Source of the DNA: Fidelibacterota bacterium
GTDB taxonomy: Bacteria; Fidelibacterota; Marinisomatia; Marinisomatales; UBA1611
Assembly: GCA_012964275.1 (NCBI GenBank)
Contig: DTUG01000036.1
Coordinates: 1-19,481, forward strand
Length of the DNA stretch: 19,481 nucleotides
Direction: 5' to 3'
The notes below the pieces were generated by a model. That model saw only the letters and a list, made by a program, of their open reading frames with translations. It was not told the origin of the DNA and ran no database searches. The position numbers were made by a program, and so were the translations under genes. This document shows, piece after piece, positions 1 to 7,666 of this stretch. Positions within the stretch are counted from its first letter, which is position 1. Every line of letters starts with the position of its first letter.

Positions 1-1556
1 GCGGCCATTTCCCCGGGAGATCCGGTGATCCCGCCACCGGGATGTGTCCCGGAACCGCATTGATAATAATTTATTATAGGTGTTTTATAGTTGGCCCATT
101 TTACAGCAGGGCGCATGACAAATAATTGCTGAAGTGTTAATTCTCCATGGAAAATATTTCCTTCTGTAAGACCAAATGTTGATTCAAGATCCGCTGGTGT
201 CAGAATCTGCCGATGGAGAATAATATCTTTAATATTGGGCGCAAACCGGGCAAGTGCATTGATTACCGCATCGCCGAATGCTTCCCGTTTATGGTCATCC
301 CACCCACTTTTGATATCGTAAGGTGCGTATTGGACAAAACAAGACATAACGTGTTTCCCCGGTGGTGCCATTTCAGGGTCTAGTACCGATGGGATAATAA
401 TATCGATGTAAGGATTCTGGGAAAAATTACCATACTTGGCATCATCGTAAGCTTTCTCAATGTAGTCAAAATCTGGACTAATAGAAATAGCACCGCGCAA
501 ATGGGGCCCCTGACCGGGTAAACCCGTGAAATCGGGTAGTCCATCCAAAGCAAGATTCACTTTTCCAGATGAACCACGAATACGAAAATTATTAATGTCA
601 CTTACAAAGTCCTGTGGCAATTCACTTTCATCCACCAATTTAAGAAATGATAGTTTTGGATCCAGCCCGGAGATAACAATATTAGAACTATATTCATCGC
701 CATTTTCCAAAGCGACACCAACGGCACGGCCATTTTTTACGATCACTTTTTCAACGGGAGCTTCGGTCATGATATCTGCCCCAAAATGTTCTGCGGAGCG
801 TGCAATGGCCATACTCACAGCACCTGTTCCTCCACGCTGGAATCCCCAGGCTCGGAATGCGCCATCAATATCGCCCATATAGTGGTGGAGCATTACATAG
901 GCTGAACCCGGTGATCGTGGCCCCATAAATGTGCCAATGATTCCACTAGAAGACATGGTGGCCTTTAGGGGTTCAAACTCGAACCATTCATCAAGGAAGT
1001 CCGCAGAACTCATGGTCATGAGTTTTGTCAAGTATTCAAACTGTTCATCAGATAGCGTTTTAAAATGATCTAATAATTTTTTAGTGGCAGCCAAGTCTGA
1101 TAAAGATGGCGAGATAGCATTGGGAGCAATCGTCTCCAGGATGGGTCGAACAGCCATCCCAATCTGGCCCATTAGCGGCCCGAAGCGGAAATAAGTTTCG
1201 GCATCCCGGGGGGAGTGGCGATAGAGTTCCCTGTACGTCTCGTCCGCATCGGCTGTCCGTATGAGATAATCATCATCCAACGGGGTGAAGGTGCTTTCCA
1301 GCGGCAGGAGTTCCAGGCCGAATTTGGGCAGCATCAGTTCCTGGATTATTTTGGGTTTCAGCAGGCTCACCACATAAGAGCAGACAGAAAATTTGAATCC
1401 CGGAAAAATTTCTTCTGTTACGGCTGCGCCACCCAACACATAACGTCGTTCCAGGATCAGTACCTTTTTACCAGCACGGGCCAGGTAAGCCGCAGCAGTC
1501 AGTCCATTGTGTCCACCGCCAATGACGATGGCATCATATTTCTTTACTGCGGGCAT
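1..1556 (-). CDS. PYROXD2/CrtI-like FAD-dependent oxidoreductase, C-terminus cut by window edge
   Basis: At least 518 codons are open from an ATG at 1556 to the window edge. The N-terminus (residues 7-48) is a Rossmann FAD-binding fold with GGGHNG at 13-18 and a downstream ERRYVLGGAAVTEE stretch, the typical start of phytoene-desaturase-like proteins of the PYROXD2 branch. The last visible residues include CGSGTHPGGGITGSPG, the usual C-terminal FAD/substrate signature of this family, so only about 10-20 residues are probably missing. The family oxidises C-C or C-N bonds with FAD, but most members, including this branch, have no proven substrate. It is the last gene of a unit with the GcvT-like and ADI-like genes: its ATG lies 13 nt inside the GcvT-like gene in another frame, implying translational coupling. 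In that setting an amine or N-methyl dehydrogenase role is possible but only inferred. It is not a carotenoid gene by context. Confidence 0.9.
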   Translation of the reverse strand, partial: MPAVKKYDAIVIGGGHNGLTAAAYLARAGKKVLILERRYVLGGAAVTEEIFPGFKFSVCSYVVSLLKPKIIQELMLPKFGLELLPLESTFTPLDDDYLIRTADADETYRELYRHSPRDAETYFRFGPLMGQIGMAVRPILETIAPNAISPSLSDLAATKKLLDHFKTLSDEQFEYLTKLMTMSSADFLDEWFEFEPLKATMSSSGIIGTFMGPRSPGSAYVMLHHYMGDIDGAFRAWGFQRGGTGAVSMAIARSAEHFGADIMTEAPVEKVIVKNGRAVGVALENGDEYSSNIVISGLDPKLSFLKLVDESELPQDFVSDINNFRIRGSSGKVNLALDGLPDFTGLPGQGPHLRGAISISPDFDYIEKAYDDAKYGNFSQNPYIDIIIPSVLDPEMAPPGKHVMSCFVQYAPYDIKSGWDDHKREAFGDAVINALARFAPNIKDIILHRQILTPADLESTFGLTEGNIFHGELTLQQLFVMRPAVKWANYKTPIINYYQCGSGTHPGGGITGSPGEMA

Positions 1557-2773
1557 GACCGTTTCCTTTCCGGGTCAAAGAAAGGGGTGCTCACCACTTT
1601 TGCTTGGGTGAGTTTCCGGAAGTGTTCCACTTTTAATTCGAATTGTAACGCGGATCCTTGTGTAGCATAATCAGATTTCACATGGGCCAGGGCAAGGTAT
1701 CGTTTAAGGATTGGTGACCAGGTACCGCTGGTGGCATATCCAACTTGATCATTGCCGTTATAAATGGGTGTGCTGGTCCGCCAAGCTGTGGCGGGTAGTC
1801 CCGGCGCTAGACCGACTTTTCGATAATGGTCTTCCAATTCCGCCCATTGGATCTCGATGCCTACAAAAAGCCATTCCGGTCCTCGCGCAAGCTCTGTTTG
1901 CAATGCCTGTTTACCTATAAAATCTTTTTTCTTCATTTTCACCGCCCAGCCTAATCCAAGTTCGTAGGGAGAAGATTTTCGTGGTTCAATAATGGCATGA
2001 CGGGCAGAGATATAATCCACATCCAACAGGATCAACCCCGCTTCGATCCGCGCCATATCCAATGCATGGAGCCCCGTTGGGGTGATGCCATATTGTTTCC
2101 CTTTTTCCAATAGCAGGTCCCATACAGCCAAAGCATCATCCGGATTCATCCAGATCTCATATCCCAAGTCTCCCGTATATCCGGTTCGAGAAATGGAGAC
2201 AGGGATATCGCCAAAAGTCGTATCCATCATCCAGAAAAATTTGAGGCTGTTCAATGAATCACTTGCCATCGAATTCAGGATAGTCCGGGAGTTCGGGCCT
2301 TGAATAGCCAGGGCTGCGGTCGTATATGAATCATCCAAAATAGATAAATCCATACCAGCTGCGTTGTATTCAATCCATTCTAAATTGGGTTCAGCACTGG
2401 TGATGCGAAATTTTTGGTCGGTTAATCGCTGTACCGTGCCATCATCGATCTGTTTGCCGTTTTCATCGCACCAGGGGGTGTACATGACCTGCCCTACCTT
2501 GCAGATTTTAATATTTCTTGTTACCAAGCGGTCCAGGAATCGCCGGGCGTCAGGTCCTTCAATGATGTATTTATATAGGGGGGTTATATCTAAAAGGGCA
2601 GCCTTGGTGCGGATAGCGAAATATTCATTTTCGTGGGTGAGTTCATAATTGGTGGCTGCAAGATAACCAGACCATCGGCGCCACTCTTGGGATTCATTTA
2701 GCTTGGAAGTTCGCTCGAAAAAGGGAGACAGTTTGAGCTGGGTATGAGCCGTGAATTGATTACCAAAACTCAT
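1544..2773 (-). CDS. GcvT-like aminomethyltransferase/folate-dependent demethylase family protein
   Basis: A 409-residue protein of the glycine cleavage T / DmdA / dimethylglycine-oxidase C-domain family, which transfers a one-carbon unit to tetrahydrofolate. Visible signatures are the NGKQIDDG segment (106-112, equivalent to the NxxGGxxDD loop holding the catalytic Asp of GcvT) and RTGYTGDLGYEIW (196-208), the folate-pocket motif, followed by the C-terminal barrel domain. I chose the ATG at 2773 because its ATGA overlaps the TGA of the upstream ADI-like gene by 4 nt; an ATG 33 nt upstream (2806) would give 420 residues but lies well inside that gene. There are no gcvH or gcvP genes nearby, so this is probably not the housekeeping T-protein. 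Neighbours suggest a demethylation or methylene-transfer step in catabolism of an N-methylated compound; the substrate cannot be read from the sequence. Confidence 0.88.
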   Translation of the reverse strand: MSFGNQFTAHTQLKLSPFFERTSKLNESQEWRRWSGYLAATNYELTHENEYFAIRTKAALLDITPLYKYIIEGPDARRFLDRLVTRNIKICKVGQVMYTPWCDENGKQIDDGTVQRLTDQKFRITSAEPNLEWIEYNAAGMDLSILDDSYTTAALAIQGPNSRTILNSMASDSLNSLKFFWMMDTTFGDIPVSISRTGYTGDLGYEIWMNPDDALAVWDLLLEKGKQYGITPTGLHALDMARIEAGLILLDVDYISARHAIIEPRKSSPYELGLGWAVKMKKKDFIGKQALQTELARGPEWLFVGIEIQWAELEDHYRKVGLAPGLPATAWRTSTPIYNGNDQVGYATSGTWSPILKRYLALAHVKSDYATQGSALQFELKVEHFRKLTQAKVVSTPFFDPERKRSCPQ

Positions 2774-3651
2774 GCGGTTGATCTTAAAAACGGTCGGGTT
2801 AAACATGTGGGTCCCCCAGCGCCTTTCAGTGAAATTTCTGATCCATCATAGGTATGAACTTTCACTTTTTCCGCTTCTAATCTGCCTTGTGTGACAGGGT
2901 TTCCCTCAATCATGATGCATTTTCGTGGTGTCACTGCCAAAACGTTGCAGCCCATTGAATTGTATTCTTCATCGGGAACTTCCAGCAGTTTGATACCTCT
3001 ATTGATCAAATATTGGCGAAAAGAAACTGGAAGCAAACGGGAATAGACCAGATAAAGATCATGGTCAATAGGACTCACATTGCTCATAAGATGCAGGCAT
3101 CTATCAGGACCGTTCCAGTGAGGAAGTGGTACTGAAATTACTTCATTTACCAACTTGCCCAACAATTCCCTGAATTGCCGGATACCCTCGGCGTTAGAAC
3201 GGTAGCCCTCCCCAACGGCCACGGTGTATTCATCAATCCACACCACATCTCCACCTTCCAATATGCCTGGGCTTATAATTCTGCCAAGAATTGGAATATT
3301 GATCGATTTAAAATAGGCTTCCATTGTACCCGGTTCCGATAATCGTTCTTTTTCCCTCATGGCACATAGGATTGCACCACCATTAGAAATGATACAGGGA
3401 TCATGGGTGTATATTGAATCAAGGAACGTGGATTCATCTCCGGGAAGAAAATGCACATCAGCACCAGATGATTCTAGCAGATCTTTGAAGGATTCATAAT
3501 CTGCAAGTGCTTTCTCGAAATTTGGGACTCCGGTATAATTGAGTTGCGTTGATTGATGATTAACAGTGGTTTGATTTTGATAAGCATCCCTTGGATGCTT
3601 GATCAGGACCTTGCAAAGGGGATCCACCATGTTTTGACAGCCAAAATTCAT
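2770..3651 (-). CDS. Arginine deiminase / dimethylarginine dimethylaminohydrolase (DDAH)-like amidinohydrolase
   Basis: A 293-residue member of the guanidino-group modifying superfamily (arginine deiminase, DDAH, amidinotransferases), a five-bladed propeller fold that attacks a guanidinium carbon with a Cys nucleophile. Expected active-site landmarks are present in order: HDP (83-85), EGGD (132-135), the His of CLHLMS (H187) and the C-terminal nucleophile in GGPTCLTRP (C283). The length fits DDAH-like proteins (about 250-290) better than classical ArcA arginine deiminase (about 400). It starts at an ATG at 3651 after a 61-bp gap from the upstream same-strand gene and ends with a TGA overlapped by the GcvT-like ATG. 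As first gene of the unit it would release an amine plus a ureido product from a guanidino substrate. Dimethylarginine is attractive because N-methyl groups would then feed a GcvT-like/FAD pair, but arginine, creatine-like or other substrates are equally possible. Confidence 0.85.
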   Translation of the reverse strand: MNFGCQNMVDPLCKVLIKHPRDAYQNQTTVNHQSTQLNYTGVPNFEKALADYESFKDLLESSGADVHFLPGDESTFLDSIYTHDPCIISNGGAILCAMREKERLSEPGTMEAYFKSINIPILGRIISPGILEGGDVVWIDEYTVAVGEGYRSNAEGIRQFRELLGKLVNEVISVPLPHWNGPDRCLHLMSNVSPIDHDLYLVYSRLLPVSFRQYLINRGIKLLEVPDEEYNSMGCNVLAVTPRKCIMIEGNPVTQGRLEAEKVKVHTYDGSEISLKGAGGPTCLTRPFLRSTA

Positions 3652-3712
3652 ATAAAGTATGTTTTATTCTATTGCACCTATTTAATGTATTAATGTGAAA
3701 TATATTTATAAA

Positions 3713-5071
3713 CTATGTTTCAAGTTGCACTGATTCTGGATATTCATCCTTAGCAATTTGGAGAAAGCGCATGATGGTCATACGTTTTTCTATTATTTGA
3801 AAAATAATTGATCTCTTCTGGTAAAAAATGGAGAGAAATTTAACATGCTGTCTGTATTTATTTATGCTTTTACTATAATACAAGGCAAAATTTCCACTGG
3901 GTATCAGGCTGATAGTAAATATTCCCACCCATAAGAGACCACGAGTTAAGTACCACACAATTCCGATTCCGAACCCATAATAAACAATAAAAAAGACCAT
4001 ACCATACATCATTTTCCAACTGGCTTCTTCTACTTGAAAATCATGAAACCATTTGATAATCAAGCGCGGAAGTTTATAAGGGGGATAATTTGTTAAGATT
4101 CCCCACATAAATAATGGAAAACCTGCGATAAGGAATAGGATAGTTTTAGTTCGATTCCAGCCTCGTTTCTTTTGTCTTGCCGGATCGAGAAACTCGTCCC
4201 GAATATTGAGTTCTTTAAGAAGGCTCAGATAGTTTTTTAATTTTTCTCGAAATTGGGTCACTTTCTCAGGATTTTTATCCTGATACCACTTCACAGCATT
4301 TGTCAGCATTTTTGTAATTAAAAAATCATCTTTTTTATTATCCAGTTCCAGCCCCATTTCAGTCATTAATTCCATCTTATAGATCAACTCCAGACCTTCA
4401 ACGATATCCTTTATTTCTTCTGTTGGAATATAATTGGTCAGTTTGTTTAATGCTGTTTCGATGTTTTCTGTTATTTTGCGCACTGTTGCAAATTGGTCAT
4501 TCCGATATTCCTCTTCAAAATCAGCAAGACGTATAGGATTTCCGAAGCGGACCATTACGTCACTGCGAAACCGCAATAGATCAGAGTAACTCAGTCCTAT
4601 AGGAATAATTACAACATCTAATGAAAAATTATTTTTTACCTCTGCTCCAAAACCAATCCTGGCCGTACCGGTTTTGATTTTTTCAAGAACCCGCTTCCCT
4701 TTTGATATCCCTTCTGGGAAAATAAGAAAAGCGCCATTTTTTTCAAGAATTTCATATCCTTTTTCAAAGGTGTCCCGATTTTTGTCCATATTGGTTTGAT
4801 CATCAATCTTTCGATATATTGGAACCAGGTTCAGCTTTGTAAGGATCTTCTTTTTAAGGTTGGTATTAAAAATTGTGCTCTTAGCGAAAAAATGAAGAGT
4901 TCTAGGACAAAACGTTCCAGCAATAAGTGGATCCATAAAAAAATTAGGGTGATTTGCCACAAAAATAACCGGCCCATCGATTAAAGCCATCTCTTTGTTT
5001 TCTACAGTGACCGTATTAAAAAAGAGTTTTATCGCAAATAATGCAATTCGGTGAAAAAACGAATAAAGCAC
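3713..5071 (-). CDS. PlsC-family glycerophospholipid acyltransferase with C-terminal membrane segments
   Basis: A 452-residue lysophospholipid/glycerol-phosphate acyltransferase. The catalytic block is ANHPNFFMDP (39-48), in which His41 and Asp47 are separated by five residues rather than the usual four; this spacing recalls yeast-type GPATs. VPIYRK (83-88) and the FPEG motif (118-121, followed by IS) complete the PlsC domain, which ends near residue 200. The second half holds a charged helical stretch (about 200-300) and then three hydrophobic segments near 309-326, 353-373 and 378-399, so the protein should be anchored to the inner membrane. It is much longer than PlsC (about 250). The start is a GTG at 5071, with an in-frame stop three codons upstream; ATG28 is an alternative but would cut into the N-terminal hydrophobic stretch. 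It lies 30 bp after the dehydratase gene on the same strand. The acceptor (G3P, lyso-PA or other) is not determinable. Confidence 0.88.
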   Translation of the reverse strand: MLYSFFHRIALFAIKLFFNTVTVENKEMALIDGPVIFVANHPNFFMDPLIAGTFCPRTLHFFAKSTIFNTNLKKKILTKLNLVPIYRKIDDQTNMDKNRDTFEKGYEILEKNGAFLIFPEGISKGKRVLEKIKTGTARIGFGAEVKNNFSLDVVIIPIGLSYSDLLRFRSDVMVRFGNPIRLADFEEEYRNDQFATVRKITENIETALNKLTNYIPTEEIKDIVEGLELIYKMELMTEMGLELDNKKDDFLITKMLTNAVKWYQDKNPEKVTQFREKLKNYLSLLKELNIRDEFLDPARQKKRGWNRTKTILFLIAGFPLFMWGILTNYPPYKLPRLIIKWFHDFQVEEASWKMMYGMVFFIVYYGFGIGIVWYLTRGLLWVGIFTISLIPSGNFALYYSKSINKYRQHVKFLSIFYQKRSIIFQIIEKRMTIMRFLQIAKDEYPESVQLET

Positions 5072-5101
5072 TGGTTTTTAGACAGTCTTGGGAGATCGAT
5101 A

Positions 5102-6040
5102 CTACCAGGGGATATTGTCCAAATCTACATTTCCCCCAGATAAAATCAATCCAACCTTCTTATTATTAAAAAGTCCTTTTTTACCTAATAAGGCGCCTAG
5201 AACGATCGAGCTTGATGGCTCTACCATGATTTTTAATCTCTCCCAGATCATTCGCATAGAATCTATGATCGCTTCTTCTGAAACGGGGATGATTTCATCT
5301 ACCAGTTCTTGAATAATTGGGAATGTAATTGTTCCGATCTGAGCCCGCAGTCCATCAGCAATGGTATCGACTGTTTTGTTTGGAACAATTTTCCTTTCTT
5401 GCAATGATCGATAGGCATCATCAGCCTCAATCGGTTCAGCCCCATATACTTTTATATTTGGGTTCATGCCTTTAGCGGCTAAAAGTGTTCCGCTTAAAAG
5501 TCCACCGCCGCTCACTGGAGATATAATTGCATCCAGGGCAGATATATCCTCAAGTAACTCCTTAGCCGCAGTACCCTGCCCGGCAACAATTCTTTCATCA
5601 TTATAAGGGTGTACCACTATAGCACTTGTTTTTTCAACCATTTGAATAAGCGTACTCTCTCGGGACTCGTGATTCGGTTCACAGTAAATAATTTTTCCTC
5701 CATACCGTTCTACATTTTGTACTTTTATTTGCGAACTGTTATGAGGCATAATTACCTGTACATTGGCCCCCTGCCTGGTTGCTGCTAAGGCAAGTGCTGC
5801 GCCATGATTTCCTGAAGATGTAGTGATTACTCCGCGCATTAGTTCTTCTGGTGATAACTGCAGGACTGTATTTGTGGCTCCGCGGATCTTGAAAGATCCC
5901 GCCTTTTGAAAATTATCGCATTTGAAATATAGTTTTGCTCCGGTGAGCTTATTCAAGCTTTTGCACGTCTGTATAGGTGTCCGGTGAATGAAGGGTGATA
6001 TTCGGATATGGGCTACTTTTATATTGTCCAGGGTTACCAT
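5102..6040 (-). CDS. PLP-dependent serine/threonine dehydratase or serine racemase (fold type II)
   Basis: A 312-residue tryptophan-synthase-beta-family PLP enzyme. GSFKIRGA (48-55) carries the Schiff-base Lys51; SSGNHGAA (75-82) binds the substrate carboxylate; SGGGLLSG (177-184) binds the PLP phosphate; SGGN (301-304) lies by the pyridine ring. There is no C-terminal ACT domain, so it is not biosynthetic IlvA. AEPIEADDAYRS (201-212) matches the divalent-metal site of eukaryotic serine racemase (Glu, backbone of Ala, Asp in an ExxxAxD arrangement), pointing to the serine racemase / 3-hydroxyaspartate ammonia-lyase branch. Reactions expected: deamination of L-Ser/L-Thr to 2-oxoacids and/or Ser racemisation, in the cytoplasm. 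The ATG at 6040 is preferred; an upstream in-frame TTG at 6058 would add six hydrophobic residues. It is transcribed divergently from the decarboxylase gene. Confidence 0.88.
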   Translation of the reverse strand: MVTLDNIKVAHIRISPFIHRTPIQTCKSLNKLTGAKLYFKCDNFQKAGSFKIRGATNTVLQLSPEELMRGVITTSSGNHGAALALAATRQGANVQVIMPHNSSQIKVQNVERYGGKIIYCEPNHESRESTLIQMVEKTSAIVVHPYNDERIVAGQGTAAKELLEDISALDAIISPVSGGGLLSGTLLAAKGMNPNIKVYGAEPIEADDAYRSLQERKIVPNKTVDTIADGLRAQIGTITFPIIQELVDEIIPVSEEAIIDSMRMIWERLKIMVEPSSSIVLGALLGKKGLFNNKKVGLILSGGNVDLDNIPW

Positions 6041-6183
6041 GCTGAAAATTAATACCAATTTATGCTACTTGTACTCGGTGTCATAGGAGGTCGAATATTT
6101 TCCAGTTTAAATTGAATTTGAGCCCGAATATAAAAACAGTTTTTTAGGACTAGTAAGTACTGGTATCTTTTTCCAGAACTATT
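6041..6183. promoter_or_regulatory. Divergent intergenic region between dehydratase and decarboxylase genes
   Basis: A 143-bp AT-rich gap between divergently transcribed genes must hold promoters for both. I see AT-rich candidate -10 sequences (for example near 6129-6134) but no convincing -35/-10 pair with 16-18 nt spacing on either strand, no clear operator palindrome and no good Shine-Dalgarno before either start. Confidence 0.4.
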
Positions 6184-7662
6184 ATGAAACCAAAAATGGA
6201 TGAAATAACCATGAGCAAAGAAAATTCCTTACATATGTCTTCCGCAGAATTTCGAAACACAGGTTATGCGGTGATTGACTGGATCGCCGATTATTATGAA
6301 AAAGTGGATTCATATCCGGTTCTATCACAGGTTAAGCCTGGAGATATAAGATCCAGTCTTCCGGATGCACCGCCCCAAAACGGGGAATCCATGAATAAAA
6401 TTATTAATGATGTGAACCAACTTATCATGCCTGGGATCACCCATTGGCAATCACCAAACTTTTATGGTTATTTCCCCTGCAATGCAAGCGGCCCTGCGAT
6501 TTTGGCTGATCTTCTTTCCAGTGGACTGGGGATCAACGGAATGCTGTGGACTACGAGCCCAGCTTGTACAGAATTGGAAACTCATGTGCTTGATTGGCTG
6601 GCTGACATGCTGGACCTCCCCAAACACTTTAAATCCACAGGATCTGGAGGCGGAGTTATTCAGGATACAGCATCAAGTTCATCCCTATGTGCTTTAATTG
6701 CATCCAGGGAAAGAGCAACAAAAGGTAGATCTAATAAATATGGGTGTAAAAACAAATTGACAGCATACGCATCGAACCAATCCCATTCATCTATTGAAAA
6801 AGCTGTTATAATCGCAGGTTTAGGTAAGAATAATATGCGACTCATCGATGTGGATGAGTCTTTTGCGATGCGGTCCGAAAATTTAAAAGTACAAATAGAA
6901 CAAGATATTAAAGACGGATTTACACCTGCTTACGTATGTGCCACAGTTGGCACAACGTCCAGCACTGCTTTCGATCCACTCAAGGAAATAGGGGAGATTT
7001 GCAGACAATACAATTTATGGCTTCATGTAGATGCTGCCATGGCAGGAACAGCGGCTCTTTGTCCGGAATATCGATATGTACAGGAAGGGCTGGAATTTGC
7101 CGATAGTTATACCTTTAACCCTCATAAATGGATGTTAACCAATTTTGATTGCAGCTGTTTATACGTGGCTGATCGAAGCGAGTTAATTAATTCTTTGAGC
7201 ATTTCACCGGAATATTTGAAAAACCAAGCAACTCAATCAGGCGCAGTATTTGATTATCGTGACTGGCAAATACCCCTAGGCAGGCGATTTCGATCCTTAA
7301 AGCTATGGAGCGTGATTCGTTATTATGGTGTGGAAGGATTACGGAAATATATAAGGAAGCATGTTGAATTAGCGCAGGAATTCGCTAGTTGGGTTGAAGA
7401 TGATGATCGTTTTCAACTTATGGCACCAGTCCCCTTGAATCTGGTTTGTTTCCGCTACAGTGGATCGAATGAATTTAATAAGATGATTTTGGATAACTTG
7501 AACCAGAGCGGGGATCTTTTTTTGACACATACAAAACTGAATGAATATTATACCCTCAGGATTTGTATTGGTCAAACACGAACAACAATAGAGCATGTAG
7601 ATCATGCTTGGAAAATGATAAAAAAAACTGCCGAAAAACTAGAAACCAGGTCTAAAAATTGA
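6184..7662 (+). CDS. Aromatic-L-amino-acid decarboxylase (PLP group II decarboxylase)
   Basis: A 492-residue fold-type-I PLP enzyme closely resembling plant and animal DDC/tyrosine/tryptophan decarboxylases. Landmarks: SPACTELE (125-132), the PLP-stacking His in SHSS (H201), HVDAA (281-285, Asp pairing with the pyridine N), NPHKW with the PLP Lys315, and FDYRDWQIPLGRRFRSLK (356-373), the mobile catalytic loop. Tyr358 in that loop is kept; in plant aldehyde synthases it is Phe, so decarboxylation to an amine and CO2 is the expected reaction rather than oxidative deamination. Substrate could be Phe, Tyr, Trp or a related amino acid. The first ATG (6184) is used; ATG5 and ATG10 (6211) are possible starts, and none has a clear Shine-Dalgarno. 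It stands alone on its strand, divergent from the dehydratase and ending (TGA) 4 bp before the stop of the convergent M20 gene. The amine product may connect it to the amine-oxidising cluster downstream, but this is inference. Confidence 0.92.
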   Translation: MKPKMDEITMSKENSLHMSSAEFRNTGYAVIDWIADYYEKVDSYPVLSQVKPGDIRSSLPDAPPQNGESMNKIINDVNQLIMPGITHWQSPNFYGYFPCNASGPAILADLLSSGLGINGMLWTTSPACTELETHVLDWLADMLDLPKHFKSTGSGGGVIQDTASSSSLCALIASRERATKGRSNKYGCKNKLTAYASNQSHSSIEKAVIIAGLGKNNMRLIDVDESFAMRSENLKVQIEQDIKDGFTPAYVCATVGTTSSTAFDPLKEIGEICRQYNLWLHVDAAMAGTAALCPEYRYVQEGLEFADSYTFNPHKWMLTNFDCSCLYVADRSELINSLSISPEYLKNQATQSGAVFDYRDWQIPLGRRFRSLKLWSVIRYYGVEGLRKYIRKHVELAQEFASWVEDDDRFQLMAPVPLNLVCFRYSGSNEFNKMILDNLNQSGDLFLTHTKLNEYYTLRICIGQTRTTIEHVDHAWKMIKKTAEKLETRSKN

Positions 7663-7666
7663 TATC

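Noticed and set aside
526..1670. Plus-strand open frames at 526-882 and 1215-1670
   Set aside because: They are antisense shadows of the FAD oxidoreductase and GcvT-like genes, with no recognisable protein features.
1544..2773. Calling the GcvT-like gene the housekeeping gcvT
   Set aside because: No gcvH or gcvP nearby, and overlap with an amidinohydrolase and an FAD oxidoreductase gene suggests a different catabolic role.
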